A program made the translations under genes and the position numbers. The notes under the pieces were generated by a model. That model was given only the letters and a program-made list of their open reading frames with translations. It had not been told where the DNA came from and ran no database searches. 64,000 bases of DNA. Origin: Datisca glomerata. Taxonomy: Eukaryota > Streptophyta > Magnoliopsida > Cucurbitales > Datiscaceae. Where the stretch lies: positions 622,237 to 686,236 of the forward strand of contig QANY01013337.1 of NCBI GenBank assembly GCA_003255025.1, read 5' to 3'. Every line of letters starts with the position of its first letter. Position 1 is the first letter of the stretch. Shown here one piece after another: positions 12,574-22,960 of the stretch.

Positions 12574-12774
12574 ATGTCAGATTTGTTATTGTTTTTCAAA
12601 AGGATAAGCATTTTTTCAGGAGGTGGATGACTACTGTTTTGGTCATTTTCTTTCTAATTTATTAATTTCTAAATTTTTAAATGATTCTTCAATATTAATG
12701 TTTGAGGATTCACTTATTGTCTTGATTAATTACCTTCAATAAAAGAATAATTTTTTTTATTGTTTTGTCTGCAA

Positions 12775-13105
12775 ATTCAATTTTGAAAATTGCTTGTCCG
12801 AATAGATTCACAGTTGCTGTTATCATAACATATTTCATTATTCTTGTGAAAACCTATTTTTTTACCTTTGTCATACCATTGAATTAAGCCTGCATTGAAA
12901 TCATGCCCCAATCCAATTTCTTCCAAAATTTTATCTAATTCATGAATCCAGTCATATCTTGGATATTCAAATCCATTATGACCACAATTAATGGATGGAG
13001 ATTTTGAGCAAAAAATGGTTGTTCTGTCATTGAGCCTTTTGATTTTGAATTTTTTTATTAAGTATCCTAGGTTCTACCTTTCCGTGTTCTAGGATGTCAA
13101 ATTCC
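12775..13105 (-). pseudogene. Truncated AlkB-like 2OG-Fe(II) oxygenase domain (minus copy)
   Basis: On the minus strand, starting at an ATG near 13105, the frame reads MEEFDILEHGKVEPRIL, then shifts by one base and continues through a CGHNGFEYPRYDW segment to KKIGFHKNNEICY. This aligns with the N-terminal half of the domain in the plus copy (21251-21745). The second metal-binding position is Asn (12840-12842) where the plus copy has Asp, so the H-x-D pair is lost. Homology ends near 12775, before the distal His and Arg. The fragment is therefore dead, but it shows the domain was present before the two copies diverged. Confidence 0.7.
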
Positions 13106-13129
13106 TCCATTACAGAATCTTAGAATGAT

Positions 13130-13860
13130 TTCGTGTAAAAGATTAGCAAGGAAGTTAGGAATTTAATTAGTAATGCATAGGATGAATTGAATATTGAAAT
13201 CATAATTGCTAAATTTAGATTGTTACCTGACAAAACTTTGTTTGGAAGTAATTTCAAAACATATTTTGCAAATTTATAAGTAATTGAAAGAAAGTTTTTG
13301 TTTAATAATGTAAATTGTATGATTTGGTTAATTGCCTTAATGAAATAATAAATTTAAAGTCCCGGGAATCTATTCTTAGATTGAAATAATTTGATTCTTT
13401 TTGCAGAGATAATTAAATTATTTTATTTTATTATCATGGCAAACAATTTAAAGTGTTTCTAGTATTGCTTAAGATATTCAAAAATAGTAATATTACTAAT
13501 GCAAAAAATAAAAAATTCAACCAGTAGTGTTTAATAATGCATGCAATTAAGAAATCAATGAATTGGTTGAAAATTTCATTCATTGTACTTGGAGTATTTT
13601 TAAGATCAAATGACATAATTTATAACTATCAAATGTAATTTTGTATTTATCAATTTTATTTATCTGATTTTCCCAAAATCCAGATTTTACTTAGAGAATA
13701 CAACATCTCTAAGTCTGTTGATTAAGTCTTTTTTGTTTGGTATTTGATATTTTATCCATTCCAAAATATTGATAAGGGGCTTGTATTTAATCATTAAACG
13801 GGGAACTCTTCATTCAAAGATTCTAATTTGGTTTTGTAGAGCAGGATTTTGAAACTGTTC
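13130..13860 (-). pseudogene. Reverse transcriptase / RNase H remnant (minus copy)
   Basis: The minus-strand frame 13434-13616 begins MSFDLKNTPSTMNEIFNQF, which resembles the conserved reverse transcriptase segment that precedes the catalytic region in retroelements. No intact Y-x-D-D follows; the frame is shifted and interrupted. The same sequence block occurs in the plus copy at about 20760-21160. Between this remnant and the AlkB-like frame there is room only for the last few residues of an RNase H, so most of that domain is missing. Confidence 0.6.
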
Positions 13861-14345
13861 TTCAATTCTTTTGAATTTTAATTCATCCTGCAGAAAACAC
13901 AATTATTTTTCTTTACAAGAAATTAGATTTATGGATTTAGATATAGATTTTTTCTTTAAGGTTTTTAATTTTTCATTGTGAGAAAAGGAAAGAAATTTGA
14001 ATTTAACAGGTTCATTTATGAGATAAGTAATTATCCCATCATGCTCTGTTGTAAAATGATATAATAGTGAAATGAATGGTAAACTCAAAATTATTTTATC
14101 AATCATATTTTTTACAAAAACAAATGATGTTTTAGAACATACGCTGTCTTGGTAAATATGAATTTTGAGAATTTCATAATTGATATGCATGCGAGTACCA
14201 TTGGAAGATGATAAATATTCTTTTGTCTTCTTGAAATACTTGGTTGGCGAGTCATTCTTGCATACAATTCAGATATGCTCCTGAATCAACACGAGTTATT
14301 GTATTAAAATCAAAATCTTGAATTATTATTCTAACTATTATGTGT
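13860..14345 (-). pseudogene. Aspartic protease domain (minus copy)
   Basis: On the minus strand the active-site region reads VDSGAYLNC, with the catalytic Asp codon at 14285-14287. The downstream frame 14190-13903 continues the protease (segment MHINYEILKIHIYQDSVC and following). The plus copy has the same region with a stop inside the active-site triplet. Here the D-S-G-A core is intact, but a TGA follows about four codons later. Confidence 0.65.
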
Positions 14346-14399
14346 CATTTCTTGATTTTGTTTTGATTGAGGATTTGGATGAAGTTATCATCGTCTTGA

Positions 14400-15983
14400 T
14401 TAGACAATAGGTTCTTCAACCTCATTATCAGAAATTAGAAATTTATTAGGTTCTCGTAGTTCATGATTCTTAATTAAACTCTCTATTTTTAAAAGGTTTA
14501 ATTCTTCTTTTATTTTTATGCTTGAATTTTTTAATTCCTTTTTTTATTTAATATTTTTAATTTCCTTTTGAAGTTTCTGAAGAGTAATTTCTTTATCATT
14601 TCCTTTATTGTTGTTGAATTTTTCAAGCGTTTGTGAAAGACTTGCAGTATTATTATTGTTAGACTTAGTATTTTCTTTCTTTAGAATTATCTTTCTAAGT
14701 CATTTAAGGTATTCTTGTTTTAGTTCTAGATTTTTAATTTTTCTAATTAAATCTAACAAGAGATTTTCTTGTTCTTCATTTTTATTTAAAACGTTAATTT
14801 TTTGACAACAATTATCTCTACACCCCATTGAGATGTTAGAAGAATCATTGTCAGAACTTGAAAAGTTAGAATCAGAGGATTGAGGGGATTCAAATTCTCC
14901 TAAATCTTCATTACTACTCTTAAAGTATTCTATTGATTCTATGATTTTAAACAATTCTTGTTTATCTTCGTCATAGTTCTTTAATTGATTAATTTTATTT
15001 TTGACTTGACAAGTGTTGGAAATATAACCATTCTGACCACATTTAGAACACTTAATTTTACTTTTATGAATAAAATTATTATTGAATTTTTGTCTAGAAT
15101 AATTCTTATTCTTAGAGAAACGTTTGTCAAAATTTTTATTCTTTAAAAAATATTGGTCAAAATTTTCATTTTTATTTTTGTGGTAGTTTCTCCTATAAGG
15201 CTTGTGATTCCTTCTATGACTTAAATAAGAATTTTTTTTATTTTTCTGGGAATGAGTAATAGTGGGTAAACCAGCTTTCTCGTAGAAGTTGTCTAATTCA
15301 TATTTGACAGTTTTATTTTTTTTTGGATTTGTTTACTGATTTTCATGTCTATGCACCTTTTTAGACCTTCCTTTTCTATTGTAGTAATTATTGTACCGTA
15401 GGTAAGACTATTATAGTATATATTACCTAGGTCATTACTAAAGACTATCCTAATATTATGGGCAAACAAATTGGGTAAGCTATTAATGAATTTTTTTTTT
15501 CAAATGAGTTGATTACTATCATCCTTCGTCATTACTCTGCACAAAAATATATTTTCGTACCAATCAAAATCACTTAGGGTTAGACACCTAAGATTGATTA
15601 ATTGATAATAGATACGCGAAGTAACATTACTTGGCGTTATAATGAGCTGCTCAATTATTGTGTAAAAAGGAGTGTATTGATGACATCACGTATTGTTTCC
15701 TGATGCTCTCCAATAATTGGTGTTCCTTCAACATCAATCTTCACTACTGAAAGGATGATATTTCTTCTGGAAGATGTTTTTCACACCAAGAATGGAGCAT
15801 TCTTGTGAATTCTGTAACTAAAAGATTTATTATCTCATTGTGAAGTAAATTGTTTGTGGTGATGTAACTGTTGGCTACCGTCACCATGTGCTGTAATTTA
15901 TTGAGAATCTCATCCTCAGAAAGTCCATCAATATTCCATTCGTATAATTTCTCTGCAAACACAGAAAATTTGCATCTTAACAC
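14400..15983 (-). pseudogene. Coat-protein / nucleocapsid region with damaged zinc knuckle (minus copy)
   Basis: The minus frame 15983-15744 (segment LQHMVTVANSYITTNNLLHN) matches the start of the plus-copy coat frame at 18550. The Lys/Arg/Asn-rich tail follows at about 15300-15060. The knuckle near 15053-15009 reads KCSKCGQNGYISNTC, with Tyr at the zinc-binding His position. A Ser/Asp/Glu-rich acidic stretch (14954-14700) follows, matching 19501-19660. Several frameshifts separate these blocks. Confidence 0.7.
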
Positions 15984-16017
15984 CTAGGCTTTACATTATA
16001 CGTAATTCCGCCGGTCT

Positions 16018-16030
16018 TGATATCAAAGCC
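16018..16030 (+). promoter_or_regulatory. Primer-binding site, initiator tRNA-Met type (plus copy)
   Basis: The bases TGATATCAAAGCC match the plant initiator tRNA-Met complement at 11 of 13 positions and are followed by AAACCTGGTAGGG, as in the minus copy. It marks the 5' part of the plus copy, whose own promoter is not present because the junction with the minus copy lies just upstream, near 15985. Confidence 0.65.
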
Positions 16031-16453
16031 AAACCTGGTAGGGTGTATTTACTCTTTAAATTAATATCTGCGTAATTATTGTTCTTCACCGCCTTTATGG
16101 CTGGTTATTGATTTTATTGTTGCTTAATGGCTTGCTTGAATAATTAATTTTATTTAATCTCACTCTCCACCTAAGTGATTGGTTATTTTTATGCTTGATT
16201 ATTTATCTATAATCTTTGATTAATTAGTCTTTGAATCTGATTTATCAGAGGCTGACGTATCAATTTATATTTGATTGATTTCAGGCAACTCAATAGGACC
16301 TTTTAGAGATGTAAATCCTGAGGGTAGGGTGATTGTAGGAGCAAAGAGGTGAAGAGTCAACCTGGTAAGAGATTGTAGAAGTCATAGCAGGTTTAATAAT
16401 CAAAATACAGTATGAAATTTTCAATAATAATAATAATTTAGTTATTTTGAGCT

Positions 16454-17330
16454 ATGAGTAGATTATTTAGAAGTACTTCTATGAGTAGTAATAGGTCTAC
16501 AATGAATACAATACCTGATATAATAAACGAAGAACATTTTGAATACCTAGCAGATGATCAAGTAGATCATAGGTTATGGAATATACCTGAAATCCCCAAT
16601 AAAGAAATTTATAAATCAACATGATCTATTGCTTCTTTCAAGCCTCAGCATCATGTAAAAATAACTGAAAAATTATATGCTCTTAAAAAAGAGTATGAAA
16701 CTTATCAATTACTTTCTTCTAATGAAATTTAACATCCTATTCAAGAAGGATATACTTTCTTTCACTTTGGTTTAGTCCAGATTGAAGTTAAACCACTCAC
16801 AAGGAGATGTCTAAATATCTCTGTTTTGTTAGCCTTGTGAGATGCAAGATTTACAAATTTTATTGATAGTATTTTTGGATTAATTGAATCATCACTTTAT
16901 GATGGTCCTATTAAAACTAGTGGTTACAAAATCCTAGAAGGTGCCCAACTCCTAGCTTTAAATTTTAGAATACATTATAAAGTCATCAAAACCAATATGA
17001 ATTTTCAAGCCATTAATAGGAGTCCAAAAAATCACACCCTATTGATTCAATTTAGCCAAAATAACAATATTAGAGTCTCTAAAACAATTAGGTGGTCTGA
17101 TATTACTTTGCCTACAAATTGGATTTTAACCAATAAAATCCAACTTACTCCAATTGAACACCCAATTGAAGATGTTGATTACATCCAGCAGCACATGGAT
17201 GATACTGTTAAATTTTTTTCCAATCTTCTAGTTCTAATCCTCAAATTAAGGAGTATAGCCAATCTAGTACCCCTAGAAATTCTTTTTCTGGATCATCTGT
17301 TAATAATGATCAAGATCTAGGATTCAAAAA
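16454..17330 (+). pseudogene. Movement-protein-like domain (plus copy)
   Basis: One frame starting at ATG 16454 stays open except for three nonsense codons (near 16621, 16729 and 16837) until a frameshift near 17220. Segments such as YTFFHFGLVQIEVKPLTRR and GAQLLALNFRIHYKVIKTN resemble the N-terminal, cell-to-cell movement region of plant pararetrovirus polyproteins. Position directly after the primer site and before the coat region fits that order. It is decayed mainly by point mutation. Family placement is inferred from order and general similarity. Confidence 0.6.
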
Positions 17331-17389
17331 TTAGAACAAGAAATAAAAAATAAAAAAAATAAACAATTTAAGACTTAAAAGCATAGCCA

Positions 17390-18470
17390 TATATTCTCCG
17401 ATTAGTCAGCCAGCCTTTGATAATAAGTCTGAACAATCTGACGATACTGAAGCACCCACTGAATCGGATTTCCAAAGAACTTTTCATCCTGTTAATCCTC
17501 AACTCTTAGTTCTAAATTTAGGTATCTTAAACCAAGAATACAAACCTAATTGGGAAGGTCTAACCCAACACAATAATGACCCAGCCAATCTTAGTAGACG
17601 AAATAAGTTCAGAGATGCATATAATATGAATCAAAGAAAACTCATACTTGCTGAATGGAAGGCGTTCATGCAAGAATTCAGATTTGACATGTTTTTCCTT
17701 GATTATATCGACGATATTTATGAAAAGAATATTAATGTAATTTCTAAATCTAAATGGGTCAAGGAAGACTCCAGTGTGGTGTCTGCTAGTCATCCACCAC
17801 CTGAACAAATTATAATTAACCATAAAAATTCTTTAATCACTGCTTCTCCTTTCAAGATTTCAAAGGAAGAATAACCCAATAAAAAGTATTTAAACAACTC
17901 AATTACACGAATCAAAATTTAATTACAATAGGTAAACAATTAGATAAAATTGAAAATAAGGTTGATGATCTTTATGATCCGAAGCCTAATGAATCTCTAA
18001 AAGAAAAACCCTTAATAAATCTTTCAGATAAAATCACTTTAAATATTGTTCCCTTAAATAAATAGATAGATAAAATGCTTCAAGAATTGAAAGATAAATC
18101 TATTGAATCATCTTCTTCTGTTAAGGTTGTTAACCAAGACAGTAGATCAGGATTTGAAATTAGGCATGAAAAATTTCTTGATGAACTGCTTCAAGAATTA
18201 AAAATTGAATACCAAGATAGTAGTTCAGAATTTGAAATCTAAAAAAATTCTTGATAATATAGCTCAAGCAGTGAAGGTAATTAATTAAGACAATAATTCA
18301 GAATCAAGAAATCATATGTCAGAATCCACCTATGAATCATCCACAATAAGTGAATCCTCGAACATTAATATTGAAGAATCATCTAAAAATTTAGAAATTA
18401 ATAAATTAGGAATGAAATGACCAAAAAAGCCTATTCCTCCTGATATTCAAATTACTGAAATTTTTTTAGT
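17390..18470 (+). pseudogene. Linker and coiled-coil region between movement and coat domains (plus copy)
   Basis: The frame 17626-17874 (MFFLDYIDDIYEKNINVISK) and the flanking codons from 17390 encode a conserved domain of unknown role, followed by a Lys/Glu/Asp-rich, Leu-spaced stretch (about 17930-18240) likely to be coiled coil. A duplicate lies at 11640-12573. Stops occur at 17872, near 18064 and near 18241. Confidence 0.6.
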
Positions 18471-19452
18471 TAATCAATTTTCTGTGTCTGCAAAGAAATC
18501 ATACGAATGAAATATTGATAGAATTTCTGAGCAGGATGTTCTTAATAAATTGCAGCACATGGCGGTGGTAGCCAATAGTTATGTTATCACACACAATTTA
18601 CTTCACAATGAGGTAATCAAACTTTTAGTCACAAGATGCACAAGAATGCTTCATTCTTGGTGGGATAAACATCTCACAGAAGAATCCAAAACTACCATCC
18701 TTTCAGCAGTAAAGATTGATGCTGAAGAAACCTCAATTATTGGAGAGGATCATGAAACAATGCATGATGTCATCAATACACTCCTTTACACAATAATTGA
18801 ACATTTCATTGGAACGTCAAGCAATGTCACTTCACGTATCCATGATCAATTAACTAATTTTAGGTGTTCAAGCCTGAGTGATTTTGACTGGAACAAAAAT
18901 ATATTTTTGTCTAGAGTAATGACAAGAGATGATAGTAATCAACTCATTTGGAAAGAAAAATTCATTAATGGCTTACCCAATTTGTTTGCCCATAAAATTA
19001 GGACAGTCTTTAGTAATGACCTTGGTAACATAGACTATAATAGTCTTACCTACGGTACAATAATTACTACAATACAAAAGGAAGGTCTAAAAATGTGCAA
19101 AGACATGAAAATCAATAAACAAATTAAAAAAGAAAATAAAACTACCAAATATGAATTAGGTAATTTCTATGAGCAATATGGTTTAACCGTTATTTCTCCT
19201 TCCTTGAAAAATAGGAAAAATTCCAATTTAAGTCCGAGTAGGAATCACAAGCCTTATAGGAGAGGAGAACATACCACAAAAATAAAAATAGCAAATTTTG
19301 ACCAATACTTTTCAAAAAATAAAAATTTTGACAAACGATTCTCTAACCATAAAAATTATTCTAGAAGAAAATTCAATAAAAAATTTATTGATAAAAGTAA
19401 AGTTAAGTGTTTTAAATGTGGTCAGAATGATCATTTTTCTAACACTTGTTGA
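18470..19452 (+). pseudogene. Coat protein with CCHC zinc knuckle (plus copy)
   Basis: The frame 18550-19452 is the longest viral frame left (300 codons). It has a helical N-terminal part (segment MLHSWWDKHLTEESKTT), a segment KFINGLPNLFAHKIRTVFSN typical of retroelement capsids, and a basic Lys/Arg/Asn-rich tail. It ends in KCFKCGQNDHFSNTC, a C-x2-C-x4-H-x4-C knuckle with its first Cys codon at 19408-19410. It then meets a TGA at 19450-19452. The preceding codons from about 18470 belong to the same domain but contain a stop near 18508. In the intact virus this would have bound nucleic acid inside the particle. Confidence 0.8.
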
Positions 19453-20140
19453 GTCAAAAATAAAATTAGTCAATTAAAAATCTCTGATGAAGATAAATAG
19501 TAATTGTTTAGAATCATCGCGTCAATAGAATATTATGAAAGTAGTTATGAAGATTTAAGAGATTTTGAATCCCATGAATCCTCTGAATCTATCTCTTCTA
19601 GTTCTGACAGTGATTCTCCTAACATCTCAATGGAGTGTAGGGATAATTGTTGTAAAAAATAAATGTTTTAAATAAAAATGAAGAAAAAAAACCTCTTGTT
19701 GGATTTAATTAGAAAAATTGAAAATTCAGAGTTAAAACAAGAATTCCTTGAAAAATTTAGAAAGGCAATTCTAAAGAAAGAAAATACTAAGTCTAATAAT
19801 AACAATACTGCAAGCCTTTCGCAAACCCTTTAAAAATTCAATAAGATTAAAGGAAATGAAAAATAAGTTACTCTTCAGGAACTTTAGAAAGAAATTAAAA
19901 ATATTAAAATTGAAATAAAAGAATTGAAAGATTTTAACACAAAAATAACCGTAGAATTAAATCTTTTGAAAACAAAAAATTTAATTAAAAATCATAAACT
20001 AGAGGAACCTAGTAAATTCTCAATTTCTGATAATGAGGTTGAAGAATCTATTATCAATAATCAAGATGATGATAACTTCATTTAAATTCTCAATCATATC
20101 AAAATCAAGAAGTGACACATAATTGCCAGAATAATTATTC
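19453..20140 (+). pseudogene. Acidic and coiled-coil linker between coat and protease (plus copy)
   Basis: After the knuckle the codons give an acidic Ser/Glu/Asp stretch (19540-19630) and then Lys/Glu/Leu-rich helices (19690-19990). Stops and frameshifts are frequent. It corresponds to 14400-14954 on the minus strand in the other copy. Confidence 0.55.
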
Positions 20141-20640
20141 AAGATTTATTTTTCACCTTAATGGCCCTGATTGATTCATAAGCTGATTTAAATTGTATGT
20201 AGGAATGTCTAATTCCTACCAAGTACTTCAGGAAGACAAGAGAATCTTTGTCATCTGCTAATGATACCCGAATACATATCAATTATGAAATCTTCAAAGT
20301 TCATATTTGCCAAGACAGTGTTTGTTTCAAAACATCATTTGTCTTTGTAAAAAATATGACTGATAAAATTATTTCAAGTTTACCATTCATTTCCTTGTTG
20401 TATCCTTTTACAATAGAGTATGATGAGATAATTACTTATCTCACGGATAAACATGTTAAATTCAAATTTCTTTCGTTTTCTTACATTGAGAAGCTGAAAG
20501 CTCTAAAACAATATTCTTTTTTTAAATCCATAAATTTAATTTCTTGTAAAGAAAAATAATTGTATTTTCTACAAGATAAAATAAAATTCATAAGAATTGA
20601 AGAACAGCTTCAAAATACTGGTCTTCAAAAATAAATTAAA
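20140..20640 (+). pseudogene. Aspartic protease domain, active site interrupted (plus copy)
   Basis: The active site reads L-I-D-S-stop-A-D-L-N-C. The catalytic Asp codon is 20173-20175 and a TAA (20179-20181) replaces the usual Gly. The frame 20248-20559 continues the protease fold (segments KVHICQDSVCFKTSFVFVKN and ISSLPFISLLYPFTIEYDE). The following codons (KFIRIEEQLQNTGLQK, near 20588) lead into the reverse transcriptase. The other copy keeps D-S-G-A here, which confirms the assignment. Confidence 0.75.
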
Positions 20641-21264
20641 ATCCTTAAACAAAGAATTTATAGAAAATGATGTACTAACATTCCTAACACATTTTGGTAA
20701 ATCTAGAGATATAAGATTAATAAATACAAAATTACACATGGTTATTATAAATGAAAAATAATACCATTTGATCTTAAATTTGCTTCAAGTAAATTTCAGA
20801 ATATAATTGCATTCTTACTTTCTCCAAATTTATGATACAATGCTGGTTGAATTTCTCAATTGTTTACATTAGTAATATTTCCTTTAAATATGTCAAACAA
20901 TACTGGAAACACTTTAAATTGTTTGCCAAGATAATAAAATAAATAGTTAGTTATCTTTGCAAAAAGAATCAAATAATCTAAGAAGATATTTCCAAGATTT
21001 AAAATTTATTATTTCATTATTAGGCAATAAATCAAATTATACAATTTGCTTTATCAAATCAAAAATTTCTTTGAATTAATTACGAATTTGCAAAACATGT
21101 TTTGAAAATACTTCCAAACAGAGTTTTACCAGGTAATAATTTATTTTTAACATTTTTATTTCAATATTTAATTTATTTGAGATATTATTAATTCAATTCC
21201 TGGCTTTCTTTTTCGTAAATTTACGTAGGAAACCATTCCAAGATTCTACAATGGAGGAATTTGA
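20640..21264 (+). pseudogene. Reverse transcriptase / RNase H remnant (plus copy)
   Basis: Scattered reverse transcriptase segments survive (IIPFDLKFASSKFQNIIAF near 20760; YVKQYWKHFKLFAKIIK near 20890), but the catalytic Y-x-D-D is not intact. After about 21150 the sequence jumps to NSIPGFLFRKFT (from 21190), which looks like the C-terminal end of an RNase H. About 120 residues expected between are absent, as in the minus copy. The frame ends with ...RFYNGGI and TGA at 21262-21264, overlapping the ATG of the next frame. Confidence 0.55.
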
Positions 21265-21745
21265 GTAAACTGACCTACTAGAATATGGAAAGATAGAACC
21301 TAGAATAGTCAATCAAAATTCTTTCAAAATAAAAAAGCTCAATGGCAGGACAACCACTTTTTGCTCAAAACTCACATCATTAATTATGGTCATAATAGAT
21401 TTGAATATCTAAGAAATGACTTGATTAATGAATTGAACGAAATTTTAGAAGATGTTGAGTTGAAGTATGACTTCAATGCAACACTAATTTAATGGTACGA
21501 AAAATGTGAAAAAATAGATTTTCACAAAGATAATGAAATCCGTTATAATAACAGAAGAATTTAACTGTGAACCTTTGGGACAATAAATTTTTAAAATTGA
21601 ATTTTTAAATAAAATAATCAAAGATTTTTTTATAGTGGAACAAACTTTCTTTGTCATGCTAGACGGATTTCAAAAAAGTCATAGGCATGTTGTAAAAGTC
21701 TTAACAAAACGAATCAGTATCACTTTCACAAATCATGTGAGAATG
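21251..21745 (+). pseudogene. AlkB-like 2-oxoglutarate/Fe(II) dioxygenase frame, degraded (plus copy)
   Basis: Reading from ATG 21251 with frame changes, the region shows the AlkB signature in order. NYGHNRFEYLRND is near 21380. DFNATLI is near 21470. The metal pair sits in DFHKDNE, with His codon 21523-21525 and Asp codon 21529-21531. A distal GFQKSHRHVV carries the His codon 21686-21688, and KRISITF follows with its Arg codon 21710-21712. In the AlkB family these bind Fe(II) (H-x-D...H) and 2-oxoglutarate (the Arg of R-x-S), and the enzymes remove alkyl groups from DNA or RNA bases. Several plant RNA viruses carry such domains inside replicases. The frame has a TAA at codon 6, further stops near 21490 and 21561, and frameshifts, so it is not functional. 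The minus copy (12775-13105) has the N-terminal half. Confidence 0.75.
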
Positions 21746-21899
21746 ATGAATGGTTCAATAATAGAAGATTCTTCGACTCAATAATTGGCCTTAAGGCCCA
21801 AATCAAATAAGAGTCTTCTACTCATAACCAAGCTCAATCAACAATAGTTGGGTCCATGAGAGCCAATCACCAATCAACCATGGTCAACAATACTGGGCT

Positions 21900-22960
21900 T
21901 TAGCTCATTTCTTTATCCTTAAACTTTTCAGGTGATGAGTAATTACGAGACGACGCCTTGTGGGTAGACCAAACTCGGTAGAATATTGAATAACCTTACA
22001 CATATTTAGCAAACACATGCACATCCAAATCCAGTTAAATCATTTGTGTTTGACATAGACTTAATATAAATCATTTTATCACTCTATTGCTTTTGCTTTA
22101 GCATTACATCTTTCATTAAAATCATTTCATTCAAACTTTTGTCACATTCTTTTCTTTACTTTAGACATTTCATTACATTTTTTTTCTTTACATTATTCGC
22201 GAGCTCACTTGTGTAGTGTTTCACCAATCACACGCAGCGAGCCGTTATTATGAAAATCGTTTCAACTACTGGATCCTGGTAGTATCGTTGGACAAGTCAA
22301 ACGATCATTTATTCACATTGTATTGTTGGACAAACCAAACGATCATTCATTAACATTAGCCATTAAACATTGTCGAGTCCGCCGGTCCCCCACGTCCCGT
22401 TTCCCACTCACCCTTTCATGGCATAAACATACACCTAGTCTTTTTAAGCTTTTATTTATATACGTTCTTTACTATTCTTATTTTATAAACCTTAACGTGT
22501 AAGTGTATACATATTTTCAGTACCATAAGGAAAACATATACACATAATGAACAACACGATAATATACAATCAAGAATTCAATCACAATTAAATCATCACA
22601 TAGGTGAAAACAAACAAGAGCACCATGACATAGAACCACCCATAATAACTTTTCAGAGTATGTCAATTATTTAAGTATGCATAAAAATCTATTTACCTGA
22701 TCCGAATAAACGAACTAAATGACTAATAACCCAAAATCAAGTATCTCTAATCACAAGATTGTTTCATATAAATCAATGTTGATAAGCACGTTTCTAAAAT
22801 CATATACAATAAAGATTTAATTAAGAGCGATGATTGGGCTCAAATAGGATTGGATTAGTATTTCTAGGTCTGAACATCGATAGAATCAAATGGGTCTGAT
22901 GATACGGATTAGATTGCTCCGCATCGGAATCAAATTCATAGCATATTGTTTGGAAATAAA
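21900..22960. other. Spacer with no gene recognised
   Basis: Homology to the viral copies stops near 21895. The rest is AT-rich, with a short imperfect duplication at about 22280-22360, where TTGGACAAGTCAAACGATCATT recurs as TTGGACAAACCAAACGATCATT. No open frame or RNA gene is supported. Confidence 0.5.

Larger units (their letters stand above)
9470..21900. mobile_element. Endogenous caulimovirid (plant pararetrovirus) locus, two inverted decayed copies
   Basis: Two related copies meet head to head near 15985. The plus copy (about 15990-21900) carries in order an initiator-tRNA-Met-like primer site, a movement-protein-like domain, a linker domain, a coat domain with a CCHC knuckle, an aspartic protease, a reverse transcriptase remnant and an AlkB-like domain. 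The minus copy (about 15983 down to 9523) runs from coat to promoter and primer site. It is interrupted by a plus-oriented block (11640-12573) that copies the linker domain. No LTRs and no integrase are seen, which argues for a pararetrovirus rather than a retrotransposon. All frames carry stops or frameshifts, so this is a fossil. Genus assignment needs a reverse transcriptase phylogeny. Confidence 0.8.

Noticed and set aside
9470..21900. LTR retrotransposon instead of a pararetrovirus
   Set aside because: No LTR pair or integrase was found. The domain order movement, coat, protease, polymerase and a tRNA-Met primer site fit a caulimovirid better.
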